A stretch of 64,000 bases of DNA, from NCBI RefSeq assembly GCF_016809835.1, contig NZ_JAFBIL020000003.1, forward strand, positions 372,001 to 436,000, given 5' to 3'. The notes beneath the pieces were generated by a model. That model had not been told where the DNA came from. It ran no database searches and saw nothing but the letters and a program-made list of their open reading frames with translations. Of this stretch, positions 44,662 to 53,506 are shown in pieces (within the stretch, counting starts at the first letter, position 1; each line of letters begins with the position of its first letter). This DNA comes from Massilia soli. Lineage in GTDB: Bacteria > Pseudomonadota > Gammaproteobacteria > Burkholderiales > Burkholderiaceae_D. A program made the position numbers and the translations under genes.

Positions 44662-46062
44662 ATGGAAACAATCGCTGGTGTCGACGCCTTGCTGCTTTCC
44701 AGGATCCAGTTCGGGTTTACGATTGCTTTCCACATCATTTTCCCCTCGTTCACTATTGGCTTGTCGGCCTTCATTGCCACGCTTGAGCTGTTGTGGATGC
44801 GCACCGGCAAGCCGCACTATCAGACGCTGGCGCGGTTCTGGACCAAGATCTTTGCGGTGTCGTTCGCGATGGGCGTGGTATCGGGCATCGTCCTCGAGTA
44901 TCAGCTGGGCACCAACTGGAGCCGCTTTGCCCAGATGTTCGGCAACACCCTCGGTCCGCTGTTCGGCTACGAGGTGCTGACGGCCTTCTTCCTTGAAGCG
45001 AGCTTCCTCGGCATCATGCTGTTCGGCTGGAACCGGTTTCCGCCGTGGCTGCACACGATGGCCTCGATTTTCGTCGCGCTCGGTACCGCGCTGTCGGGCT
45101 TCTGGATCCTGTCGGCCAACAGCTGGATGCATACGCCGGCCGGCTTTGCGATGGAGAATGGCATCACCATCCCGGTCAGCTGGTTCGAGATCATCTTCAA
45201 CCCGAGCTTCCCGTACCGGTTTACCCACATGATGATCGCGACCTACCTGACGACCTCGCTCGTGGTGGCGGCAACCGGAGCGCGCTACATGCTGGACGGG
45301 CGCTTCCGCACCGAGGCGCGAGCCATGCTGCACATGGGCCTGGGCATGCTGGCCGTGCTGGCGCCGCTGCAGGCGTTCGTCGGCGACCTGCACGGGCTGA
45401 ACACGCTGACATACCAGCCGGCCAAAATCGCCGCCATCGAGGCGCACTGGGACGGATCGAAACCGGCGGCGCTGGTGCTGTTTGCCTGGCCAGACGCCGA
45501 GGCCGAACGCAATCTCGCCGAGGTGTCGATTCCCGGCCTGGCCAGCCTGATCGTGACGCACAGCATGGACGGAACATTCAAAGGGCTGAAGGATTTCGCG
45601 CCTGAGGACCGGCCCCCGGTATGGCCGGTGTTCTTCAGCTTCCGCATCATGGTTGGGCTGGGCGTGCTGATGATACTGACCGGCATTATTGGCGTGTCCC
45701 TTTGGTGGCGCAAGCGGCTCGACCAGGCGAGGTGGTTCATGCAGCCCCTTGCGCGGGCATGGCCGGCCGGTTTCATCGCGCTGCTGGCGGGCTGGATGGT
45801 GACCGAGATCGGCCGCCAGCCGTGGGTCGCCACCGGCGTGTTGCGGACCAGGGATGCGGTCTCGCCGGTCGCGGCCGGCGCCGTGATGACGTCGCTGGTG
45901 CTGTTCGTGCTGGTGTACGGCGTGGTGTTCTCGATCGGCATCTGGTACATCAACAAGATGATCGGGAAGGGACCCCAGCCGAGTTTGCCAGGCCCTGAAA
46001 CCTTGCCCAACCGGCCGCTTGCGGGCGGGCGGCCAGCGCAGGCGCAGGAGCCAGCGACATGA
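44662..46062 (+). CDS. cydA: Cytochrome ubiquinol oxidase subunit I (bd/CIO type)
   Basis: 466 residues from METIAGVDALLLSRIQFGFT with GGAG upstream. Haem ligands: His in 'FGFTIAFHIIFPSFTIG', His in 'FPYRFTHMMIATYL' and Met further on. 'GNTLGPLFGYEVLTAFFLEASFLG' is the conserved Glu-containing proton path. The length and short Q loop match the cyanide-insensitive (CioA) branch of bd oxidases. It reduces oxygen to water with quinol electrons, without pumping. The subunit II gene overlaps its stop by four bases (ATGA). Confidence 0.94.
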   Translation: METIAGVDALLLSRIQFGFTIAFHIIFPSFTIGLSAFIATLELLWMRTGKPHYQTLARFWTKIFAVSFAMGVVSGIVLEYQLGTNWSRFAQMFGNTLGPLFGYEVLTAFFLEASFLGIMLFGWNRFPPWLHTMASIFVALGTALSGFWILSANSWMHTPAGFAMENGITIPVSWFEIIFNPSFPYRFTHMMIATYLTTSLVVAATGARYMLDGRFRTEARAMLHMGLGMLAVLAPLQAFVGDLHGLNTLTYQPAKIAAIEAHWDGSKPAALVLFAWPDAEAERNLAEVSIPGLASLIVTHSMDGTFKGLKDFAPEDRPPVWPVFFSFRIMVGLGVLMILTGIIGVSLWWRKRLDQARWFMQPLARAWPAGFIALLAGWMVTEIGRQPWVATGVLRTRDAVSPVAAGAVMTSLVLFVLVYGVVFSIGIWYINKMIGKGPQPSLPGPETLPNRPLAGGRPAQAQEPAT

Positions 46063-47072
46063 CCGATCTCGCATACACCTTGCCGGTCATCCTGGCCCTG
46101 GTGCTGGGTGTCGGCGTCGCGATGTACATCGTGCTCGACGGTTTTGACCTTGGCATCGGCATCCTGTTTCCTTTTTTTAGCGAGGAGGCCGAGCGCGACC
46201 AGGTCATGAATTCGGTCGCGCCATTTTGGGACGGCAACGAGACCTGGCTGGTCCTGGGCGGCGTTACGCTGTGGGCGGGCTTTCCCAACGCCTTCGCGGT
46301 GATCCTGCCGGCCATGTATCTCCCGGTGCTGGTGTTGCTGCTGGCGCTGATCTTCCGTGGCGTGGCGTTTGAGTTCCGCTGGGTGGCCAAGCCCCATCAC
46401 CGCGCGTGGGACGCGGCGTTCGCAGCCGGCTCGACCCTGGCGGCGTTCGCCCAGGGGCTGATCCTGGGCGGGGTGCTACAGGAGATCAAGGTTGTTGACG
46501 GACAGTTCGCCGGTGGATCGTTCGACTGGCTCACGCCGTTCTCGATCATGTGCGGGCTCGGCATCGTCGCAGCGTATGCGCTGCTGGGCGCGACCTGGCT
46601 GCTGTTCAAGACTGCCGGCGATGTCGAGCGGCATGCGCGCCGCATGGCCGGGCCGCTGCTGGGGGCGCTGGTCAGCTTTATCGTGGTGGTCAGCATCTGG
46701 ACGCCATTGCAGATCGACCGCATCGCCCAGCGATGGTTGAGTTTGCCAAATCTCTTCTTCCTGGCCCAGGTGCCGGTGGCGACGGCCTTGTTCTCATGGC
46801 TGTGCTGGTACGGCATCCGTCAAGGAAGGACCCTGTTGCCGTTCGGTTCGGCGATCGCGATTTTCCTGCTGGCCTTTGGCGGACTGGTGGTGTCGAACGT
46901 GCCGTATCTGGTGCCGCCGGCCATGACGGTGTGGGACGCGGCGGCGCACCCATCGTCGCAGATGTTCTACCTGATCGGCGCGTCGATCCTGTTGCCGGTG
47001 ATTCTGGCCTACACGGTGCTGGTGTTCTGGCTGTTCCGCGGGACGGTCAACGCCGATGAGGGATATCACTAG
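46059..47072 (+). CDS. cydB: Cytochrome ubiquinol oxidase subunit II
   Basis: 337 residues with eight or nine membrane helices. The N-terminal 'IVLDGFDLGIGILFPF' and 'DGNETWLVLGGVTLWAGFP' are the hallmark conserved loops of CydB/CioB; 'SNVPYLVPPAMTVWDAAAHPSSQMF' lies near the C-terminus. It overlaps cydA by ATGA for coupled translation. No CydX-like microprotein follows: the next bases lead straight into a terminator hairpin. Confidence 0.94.
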   Translation: MTDLAYTLPVILALVLGVGVAMYIVLDGFDLGIGILFPFFSEEAERDQVMNSVAPFWDGNETWLVLGGVTLWAGFPNAFAVILPAMYLPVLVLLLALIFRGVAFEFRWVAKPHHRAWDAAFAAGSTLAAFAQGLILGGVLQEIKVVDGQFAGGSFDWLTPFSIMCGLGIVAAYALLGATWLLFKTAGDVERHARRMAGPLLGALVSFIVVVSIWTPLQIDRIAQRWLSLPNLFFLAQVPVATALFSWLCWYGIRQGRTLLPFGSAIAIFLLAFGGLVVSNVPYLVPPAMTVWDAAAHPSSQMFYLIGASILLPVILAYTVLVFWLFRGTVNADEGYH

Positions 47073-47090
47073 GTTTTGAAAGGCCCAGTA

Positions 47091-47126
47091 AAAAAGCCAC
47101 CACGACTCCTGCCGTGGTGGCTTTGC
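47091..47126. terminator. Bidirectional rho-independent terminator
   Basis: Stem AAGCCACCACG/CGTGGTGGCTT (47094-47104, 47113-47123), with A run before and T run after, between cydB and the convergent YXWxxGHW-repeat gene. Confidence 0.9.
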
Positions 47127-47144
47127 GCCGTTGCCGGCTAGCGC

Positions 47145-47897
47145 TTAATAGCGGCGCTCGTTGTCAGGGCGGCGATCCTGCTCGTTGCGGACGCCATCGC
47201 CATCGCGGTCGCCGTCGCGGCGGTTCGGCACGCCATCGTTGTCGCGATCGCGGTCGTAGCGGTCATCCATGCCGTCATTGTCGCGGTCATAGCGGTCGCC
47301 ACGCTCCAGGCGGTCCGGGATGCCGTCGCGATCGCGGTCGCGGCCGCCGCGTTGCGACCAGCGCGGCTGTTCGAGGAACCAGCGGCCGTTGCGCTCACGC
47401 CATTCATGCGGACGGTAGACATAACCCGGACGGGCCACGATCCATTCGCCCCTCATCCATTCATAGCGGCCACGGCGCCATTCCCAATGACCCGGCTCCC
47501 AGATATAGCCCCGGCGTGCGCTCGGAACGCGCTCATAGCGGGGCGCAGGCGGTGCGCGGCGGATATCCGCATAGCCGCGGTCGTTGACGACTACCCAGCC
47601 GCCTTGCTGCAGGCCATAGCCGCGGTCGCTGCGTTGCCATTCGGCAGGGCGCCATGCATAGCCGTCACGGGCCCGTTCCCAGTGGCCGGAAATCCATTCG
47701 TGGCGGTTGCCGTTCCAGTTCCAGAAACCTGGCGCCCAGACATAGCCTGCGCGTGGTGGCGGAACGCTTTCAAAGCGTGGGGTCGGCGGGGCCGAGCCGA
47801 TGATGACGGTGTAGTCGGACTGGGCGACTGCCATGGACGGCAGGTAGGCGGCAGCACCGATCGCAATCAGGGTGGCGAGTGTGAGTGTACGTTTCAT
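47145..47897 (-). CDS. Secreted YXWxxGHW-repeat protein with Asp-rich tail
   Basis: 250 residues. Signal peptide to about 25 (SMAVAQ). Residues 45-170 hold repeated aromatic units such as YVWAPGFWNWNGNRHEW, ISGHWERARDGYAW, YIWEPGHWEWRRGRYEW and YVYRPHEW, the YXWxxGHW repeat family of envelope proteins. Residues 185-250 are a DxDxDGxxD-type acidic tail ('DRDGIPD', 'DNDGMDD', 'DNDGVPN', 'DGDGVRN') resembling calcium-binding thrombospondin-3 repeats. GGATC ribosome site. The repeats may bind cell wall or polysaccharide; function unproven. Confidence 0.86.
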   Translation of the reverse strand: MKRTLTLATLIAIGAAAYLPSMAVAQSDYTVIIGSAPPTPRFESVPPPRAGYVWAPGFWNWNGNRHEWISGHWERARDGYAWRPAEWQRSDRGYGLQQGGWVVVNDRGYADIRRAPPAPRYERVPSARRGYIWEPGHWEWRRGRYEWMRGEWIVARPGYVYRPHEWRERNGRWFLEQPRWSQRGGRDRDRDGIPDRLERGDRYDRDNDGMDDRYDRDRDNDGVPNRRDGDRDGDGVRNEQDRRPDNERRY

Positions 47898-48093
47898 ATT
47901 CTTGATCCTCCGTGGAAAGGCGTGAGATCAATATAGCAAACGTCCTCTAAGAAATAGTGCACACGATTCAACAACTTACAACTGAAACAGATTTCGGCGG
48001 GGTTTGTCTGCCTTTGTTACAACTGGTGTAGGAGCGGGTGCCGTCGCGTGCCGGCTTTTGTCTTACTGTCGAGCACGCGAGGGCATGCCGGGA

Positions 48094-48345
48094 TCAAACG
48101 CCGCCCCGCGAAGCGACCTTGAACGATGCGTCGCGGGCTTCCTGTTCCAGCGACTGGCGCTTTTCTTCCTCGGTCATGCGGCGGGCGCTGACCACCACCA
48201 CAGGGATGACTTGCTGGCTGGCAACCGCCGCCGGTGGCGTACGGCTGGCGTTCGCCTCGGGCAGCACATCGACGAGCACGCTGGCTGGGCCGGCGATGGC
48301 CAGCGAGACGAGGAAGACGGCTTCCATGTTGTTGAGGATGTTCAT
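48094..48345 (-). CDS. Small exported hypothetical protein (83 aa)
   Basis: 83 residues from MNILNNMEAVFLVSLAIAG with AAGGAA upstream; the longer frame is not supported. A single hydrophobic N-terminal helix serves as signal or anchor, then a Pro/Val stretch ('QQVIPVVVVSARRMTEEEK') and a charged helical C-terminus. It is divergent from the PBP-like gene that heads the Ser/Thr signalling cluster, 187 bases away. Family not recognised. Confidence 0.65.
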   Translation of the reverse strand: MNILNNMEAVFLVSLAIAGPASVLVDVLPEANASRTPPAAVASQQVIPVVVVSARRMTEEEKRQSLEQEARDASFKVASRGGV

Positions 48346-48531
48346 GGTGTGGTTCCTTTCAATGTTGGTTTCGATGGAGTCACTGTAGCTAAAGGCGCGC
48401 TTCGACTCCATCGGATTGCGACAAGCCGCTGTTTTGGCGGCGCGACCTGCATAAAAAGCGCGATGAAGCGAATCGGCGGGCGGCCTTTCTGCCGCCCCCC
48501 GCTAAGCCAAATCGGGCACGGGAGGGATGCG

Positions 48532-51500
48532 ATGAAAAGCTGGCTGACGAACACGCTGGAAGCGGTAACGGCACGGCGCGCCGCATGGCGCCGCGCGCGC
48601 AACTTCGCTGCGGCCGCGAAGGGACAGCGGGCAGCTCGGGCGTGGCGCCTCGCCGCGCCGTCGCCGGGGCAGTCGATGGCAGTGGCCGGCATGATCGCGG
48701 CGCTGGGCGGCGCGGTCGTCATCGCCAGCCATGCGCGGCAGATGGCCGTGGCGGCCGACACGCGCGGCTCGGCGGCGGATGTGTTCCAGCCGGTGATGCC
48801 CGGCGCCGTGTTCAGCGTGCCAGCGGAGGCTGGCGTCTTCATCCAGACATCCGCTGCCGGTACCTTGCTGGTCTCGGCTGGCATGCGGGCCTCGCCGGCG
48901 GTCGTCGTCGACCTGTGCCACCAGCGGGCCAGCCCGGCAAGCCGCCAGCTGCTGCCGATCCGCGCCGGCTACCACTTCGCCGACGTCGCCCGGTGGGCCG
49001 AACGCAATGCGCTTCGTCCAGGCTCGGTATCGCTGCGCCATGTCGCCCTGGCCGCGCCCGAGGCGGCCGACTTGCCGCGGCTGCGGATTACCGGCAGCGC
49101 TAGCGATGGCCGCCTGCAGCTTGAATGGGAGAGCCGCGTTGCGCCGGTTCGCTGGATTGCCGATGCCGCCATGGGCCGGGTGACCGAGGGCGTGCATGGC
49201 AAGGGCGAGCTGGATCGCGAGGGCTGGCTGGCGTGGCAGGGGGGCGCGCTGCGCATCCAGCGCCGTGCCAGCCGCGCCTGCGCCGATGCCGGCGACCTGG
49301 TGATGCAGGTGTTCCGCCCGGGCGACGGCAAGGCCGCCAGGGCGATCGTGCATGCGTTCCCGCGCGCTGGCCAGCCGATGTCCGCCTGGATGAGGCCGGG
49401 CAACTACACCGTCGGCGCCGCTCCCGCCGCGCGGCTGGAAGACCAGCAGCTGTTCCAGCTGCTGGCCGAGCGCGGCCTGGTGCGCCTCGGCGCGGGCGGC
49501 CTGGCCGAGCTGGCCCCGCGCGACCTGCTTGCATGGCGCTCCGCGTCCGACGACGCGCGCGCAGTCCCGCTGGCCGGCTGGGGCCACGTCAGGAACGACG
49601 CACAGGCGCAAGCGCTGCTCGCGCGCCTGTACCGGATGGCCGACGGCGCCTTTGTGCGCGAACAGGTCAGGATCTTCAACAGCGAAAGGCGCCTGCTGGC
49701 CTGGCGCGTGCGCCCGGTTGGCGCGCATGGCGACTGGCAGGCCAGCGTCGGCAACGCGGCGGCGTCGACGACCGGGGCAATGCCGCTGGCCGCCAGCCGG
49801 CTGTTCGCCGAGCTGCCGCAAGGCTGGGCGCCATGGACCCGCGTGGCCGCATGGCCGCAGGACGATGGCGCGTCCCGTGCACAGATCACGCTGGCCCTGC
49901 CCGGGCCTGCGGCTGGCGGAGAGGTCATCCAGCTGCTGCTGGCCGGGCGCATGCTGTCGGTGGACGGGGCACGCCTGCGGTCAGCGCCGGCCGCGGCCTG
50001 TACCGGACGCGCCTGCACGGCGGGCGACGCGGTCCAGCTGCTCGATCTCGCACTGATGCCGGGCGCGCGCAGCATCTCCATCCATGCGCTGCCGCTCGAA
50101 ATGGCGGCGCTGGCCGCGCCCGCCGACCAGCGCTACCGCCACCTGCGCGTGCATGACGGGCGCCTGGCCTGGCACTCGCTTGGTGGCGACCAGGGCAGGC
50201 CGGCACGCCATGCGATGGCCGATGTGCGCCTGGAAGACCGCAACGGCGAAGTCCTGTGGAGCGGCGGCAGCCCGACGCCGGCTGCCATCGACGCCGGCCT
50301 GGCTGCGCTGCTGGGCATGCGCAGCGACCATCCAAACAGCATCGCCGGGATGCTGGCGCGGCTGCCTGCCAGCGCGGGTACGCACAGCGCGCGCCTCAGC
50401 ATCGACCTTGCGCTGCAGGCGGCGAGCCAGCGGGTGCTCGACTGCGTCGGCATGCGCCAGGGGAGAATGAACGGCACGGCATGCGAAGGCGCTGCGCCGG
50501 TGCCGAATGGCAGGCAGGCGGGGGTGGTGGTGCTCGATGCGGAAACCGGCGACGTGCTGGCGGCGGCCGGCGCCGGCGCCGGCACGGTGACGGGGGCCAA
50601 CTGGGACGAAGTCCGCAACTTCGACCGCACCAATCCGGCACGCAGCGCCTTGCGCCTTCCGGCCCTGCAGCACGACGGCGGCGCCCATCGCAGCCCCGGG
50701 TCGACTTTCAAGGTGATCAGCGCGCTGGGGCTGGAGCTGGCAGCGCGCCGCGACCCGCAGATCGACGCGCTGCTCGCGGGCCTTCCGCTTGGCGCGATCA
50801 ACGAGCTGGCCGCGCACAGGGGCTTCGCATTCCAGACCAACGCGGCGACCTATCCGGTCGCCACCCGGCAGGCGCACATCACCAACTTCCGCGACCAGCA
50901 CCTGGACCGCCGCGCGCAGGATGGCCGCCTTGGCTTGTCGCAGGCACTGACCTACAGCCTGAATACGTGGTTCGCCTGGTCGGGCGAGCTGGCCGACCGC
51001 AGCCTGTTCGGCCGCCCCGACGGCGGCGCCCCCGACCTGCACCCGCTGGAGGCCGGCGCGCTCGATAGCGTGCGGCCGGTGCTGGCGATGGCGGGCCGGG
51101 TCGGCTTCGGCAAGGCATGGAAGCTCGACGGCGGCTTGCTGCCGCCCGACTTTCCGTGGTCGCAATGGGATGCCCTGCAGGCCAGCGCCGCCCAGGTCGA
51201 CCCGGTGCATACGCGCCATGAGCTGCGCCAGATGGCGATCGGACTGCGCATGCAGGCCACGCCGCTGCAGATGGCGCTGGTGTCGGCGGCGGTCGGGCAG
51301 GGCGGCGTGGCCACTCCGCGCCTGCTGCTGTCGCTCGACGGCCGCACGGCGCCTGAAGCCAGCCCGGCGCCGCTTGGCGTGCGGCTGGACCGGGTGCGCG
51401 CAGGGATGAAGGGCGTGGTCGACACCGGCACGGCCGCAGCGGCGTTCAGCGGCGCGTCGCTTGCGCGCATCCGCGCCGGGCTGTCCGGCAAGACCGGTAC

Positions 51501-51699
51501 CGCGCCGACGATCAGCCAGGGCGGGCGCGAGCTGGCGACCGTCTGGTTCACCGGCTGGATCGAGCCGGGCACCTTGCCGAATCAGCCGCGGCGCCTCGCC
51601 GTCGCCGCCTTCGTCAGCCACTCGGACGAGACCGGCGGCGCGCGGGCGGCGCCGGTGGTGGCCGCGGTACTGGCATCGATGGAGCGAGCTCGACCATAA
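48532..51699 (+). CDS. Large penicillin-binding-protein-like transpeptidase
   Basis: 1055 residues from MKSWLTNTLEAVTARR with GGAGGG upstream; the longer open frame upstream is unsupported. A basic cytoplasmic start is followed by one membrane helix (about 48-66) and some 550 residues of unrecognised periplasmic sequence. A C-terminal transpeptidase domain starts near 'LSIDLALQAASQRVLD'. All three active-site motifs are present: SxxK at 724-727 (GSTFK), SxN at 809-811 (YSLNTW) and KTG at 987-989 (SGKTGT). So a DD-transpeptidase, target of beta-lactams, is predicted; no glycosyltransferase or typical dimerisation domain is recognisable. It leads the cluster with a Ser/Thr kinase and SPFH proteins. 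Confidence 0.85.
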   Translation: MKSWLTNTLEAVTARRAAWRRARNFAAAAKGQRAARAWRLAAPSPGQSMAVAGMIAALGGAVVIASHARQMAVAADTRGSAADVFQPVMPGAVFSVPAEAGVFIQTSAAGTLLVSAGMRASPAVVVDLCHQRASPASRQLLPIRAGYHFADVARWAERNALRPGSVSLRHVALAAPEAADLPRLRITGSASDGRLQLEWESRVAPVRWIADAAMGRVTEGVHGKGELDREGWLAWQGGALRIQRRASRACADAGDLVMQVFRPGDGKAARAIVHAFPRAGQPMSAWMRPGNYTVGAAPAARLEDQQLFQLLAERGLVRLGAGGLAELAPRDLLAWRSASDDARAVPLAGWGHVRNDAQAQALLARLYRMADGAFVREQVRIFNSERRLLAWRVRPVGAHGDWQASVGNAAASTTGAMPLAASRLFAELPQGWAPWTRVAAWPQDDGASRAQITLALPGPAAGGEVIQLLLAGRMLSVDGARLRSAPAAACTGRACTAGDAVQLLDLALMPGARSISIHALPLEMAALAAPADQRYRHLRVHDGRLAWHSLGGDQGRPARHAMADVRLEDRNGEVLWSGGSPTPAAIDAGLAALLGMRSDHPNSIAGMLARLPASAGTHSARLSIDLALQAASQRVLDCVGMRQGRMNGTACEGAAPVPNGRQAGVVVLDAETGDVLAAAGAGAGTVTGANWDEVRNFDRTNPARSALRLPALQHDGGAHRSPGSTFKVISALGLELAARRDPQIDALLAGLPLGAINELAAHRGFAFQTNAATYPVATRQAHITNFRDQHLDRRAQDGRLGLSQALTYSLNTWFAWSGELADRSLFGRPDGGAPDLHPLEAGALDSVRPVLAMAGRVGFGKAWKLDGGLLPPDFPWSQWDALQASAAQVDPVHTRHELRQMAIGLRMQATPLQMALVSAAVGQGGVATPRLLLSLDGRTAPEASPAPLGVRLDRVRAGMKGVVDTGTAAAAFSGASLARIRAGLSGKTGTAPTISQGGRELATVWFTGWIEPGTLPNQPRRLAVAAFVSHSDETGGARAAPVVAAVLASMERARP

Positions 51700-51738
51700 G
51701 CAGTTTCAACCGTGCCGCGTGAATCTTAATCATATGGC

Positions 51739-52935
51739 ATGATTTTACAGGCCGCCGACCGGGCGGTTCCACTTGTTCTGGACGAGGATGGCATGCGTTT
51801 GCCGGGAACCCGTTACCAGGAGCACGGCTGGGAACACGTGCGCAAACTGCTGGGACATTGCTCCCTGCAGGCGCTCGCCGGCGCCTGTCCGCGCCTGCTC
51901 GATCCGGCCCAGGAGCAAGCGTGCCTGGACGCCTACCTCGATCTCATGGCTGAGCTGCTGCATGCCGGCCGCCGCAGCGCGCGCGCCACCGCAGCCGGCA
52001 ACAGCTATGGCGACAGCACGCTCGAGCTGGCCATCGAACTGGTTTGCGAGCTGCAGGCCCGGCCTGCGGACTGGGCGGCCTTCCGCGCCGCGGTGGAAGC
52101 CGAGTTCGCGCGCAGCGGCGCGTTTTGGCATGGCCCGGGCGGCGCCGCCATCCTGCGCAAGAAAGTCAACGACCTGTTCGCCGTCCTGCGCGACAAGGTC
52201 GACTCCGACAACTACCAGGTTGCCTGTGGCCGCAGCTGCAGCCCGAACAAGATGTACGCCTATCGCATGCTCGACACGGCCAGCGCCGAGATCGCACGCC
52301 TGTTCGCCGCGTGGCGCGAAAACCTTGAGCAGGTCTCCGCCGTCATTGGGCGCGAGGTCGAAGGCGTGCCGATCGAGGTGCGCCAGATGCGCGGCGCCGG
52401 CGATTGCAAGGCCGCGTGGGTGCTGCGCTGGAGCGAATCGCTCGAACGCTTCGGCGGCGCCCCCGGACCGCTGCATACCCGTTCCAAGCGCTTCGCCAAC
52501 CTGAAAGCCAGTCCCGAAAAAATCCAGGCCATGCTGGCTGAAATAGGCGAGTACGAAGAACTGTCGTCGAACCGCGACTGCGGCCGCGCGCTCGACGCGA
52601 ACGAAGCGGCCGAATGGCTGGAAGACCTGTGGCGCGTGGTTGCCGAATCGCGCGCCGCCGACGATACCGGGGAGGAGCCGCGCGAGCCATCGGCCGACGC
52701 CGCGCTGTGGACCGCGGAGGCGCTGGCCGGCAGTTCGCTGCCCGTCTACCTCGCCGTGTACCTGAAAATGGTTGGCGCCGACGACGACGCCTATCCCGCT
52801 GAATGGCTGGACCCGTCCACCGGCGCACTGCCGACGATGCAGCAGCTTGCCGTGCAGGACCGCATATCGCTGCCGACCTTGCGCAAACGGCGCGACCAGG
52901 CAATCGCAAGGCTCATGGGCACCGCCCATCCATAA
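51739..52935 (+). CDS. Hypothetical protein with sigma-4-like C-terminal helix-turn-helix
   Basis: 398 residues, soluble. The first 340 residues are helical with no family I recognise; a Cys-containing 'NYQVACGRSCSPNKMYAYRM' lies near residue 160. The last 35 residues (TMQQLAVQDRISLPTLRKRR, then DQAIARL) read like a sigma-70 region-4 helix-turn-helix, suggesting DNA or RNA-polymerase contact. The ATG at 51739 has no ribosome site; an internal ATG at 51793 follows GACGAGGATGG and is an alternative. The next gene starts 12 bases after the stop. Confidence 0.75.
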   Translation: MILQAADRAVPLVLDEDGMRLPGTRYQEHGWEHVRKLLGHCSLQALAGACPRLLDPAQEQACLDAYLDLMAELLHAGRRSARATAAGNSYGDSTLELAIELVCELQARPADWAAFRAAVEAEFARSGAFWHGPGGAAILRKKVNDLFAVLRDKVDSDNYQVACGRSCSPNKMYAYRMLDTASAEIARLFAAWRENLEQVSAVIGREVEGVPIEVRQMRGAGDCKAAWVLRWSESLERFGGAPGPLHTRSKRFANLKASPEKIQAMLAEIGEYEELSSNRDCGRALDANEAAEWLEDLWRVVAESRAADDTGEEPREPSADAALWTAEALAGSSLPVYLAVYLKMVGADDDAYPAEWLDPSTGALPTMQQLAVQDRISLPTLRKRRDQAIARLMGTAHP

Positions 52936-52947
52936 CAGGAGAATCGC

Positions 52948-53499
52948 ATGACCAGCCAGGATACCCAAAGCCTTACCCTGCGCGAGCGCCTGATGCTTGG
53001 GCGCCGTGTCGAAGGCGACCGCTTGATGCTGACCGATGCGGCCATCCGCGAGGCGCTGGAGGGCAACCGCCCGCTGGCCCGCGCCGAACGCGAAGCGCTG
53101 GAAGCATCGCCCCTGACCTTGCGGCGCTTTCGCCACCTTGCGCTGGAGCGGCGCGCGGCGGAAGCCTGGCTCGGCAGCAGCGGAATGCTGCGCGCTGCGG
53201 CCGGCGCGGGACCGCTGACCGGCCTGGCCACCGACGACGGCTGCTGGACGCTGCACTTTGTCGAGGACGGCGAGCGCTGGCAGGTGATCCTGGCGCTGGC
53301 TGCCGATGCGCCGTTCGCGGCGCGCCTGATGCGCGATCCGCCGCTGCTGCGCGTACGCGATGGCGCCGGGGCGGTGGTCCTGCAAGGCCATCTCGATGCC
53401 GACGGCGAATGCGAAGGCGCGTGGCCGTTTGCCTCAAACCCGGCGCCGCACTTCCAGCGCCATGGCGGCGGATTCGCCATCGAACCTGTGCGGACCTGA
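52948..53499 (+). CDS. Hypothetical cluster protein (183 aa)
   Basis: 183 residues with a CAGGAGA ribosome site. A helical N-terminal third (LTDAAIREALEGNRPLARAE, then 'SPLTLRRFRHLALERRAAEAW') resembles the short helical starts of some anti-sigma or regulatory proteins. The C-terminal two thirds are predicted beta-sheet ('GCWTLHFVEDGERWQVILAL', 'PPLLRVRDGAGAVVLQGHLD'). No family is recognised. It lies between the HTH protein and the SPFH-like gene, close-packed in the operon. Confidence 0.72.
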   Translation: MTSQDTQSLTLRERLMLGRRVEGDRLMLTDAAIREALEGNRPLARAEREALEASPLTLRRFRHLALERRAAEAWLGSSGMLRAAAGAGPLTGLATDDGCWTLHFVEDGERWQVILALAADAPFAARLMRDPPLLRVRDGAGAVVLQGHLDADGECEGAWPFASNPAPHFQRHGGGFAIEPVRT

Positions 53500-53506
53500 G
53501 AGCGCG

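Noticed and set aside
47073-47144. CydX-like microprotein after cydB
   Set aside because: The stretch is almost entirely a terminator hairpin and has no start codon with a ribosome site.
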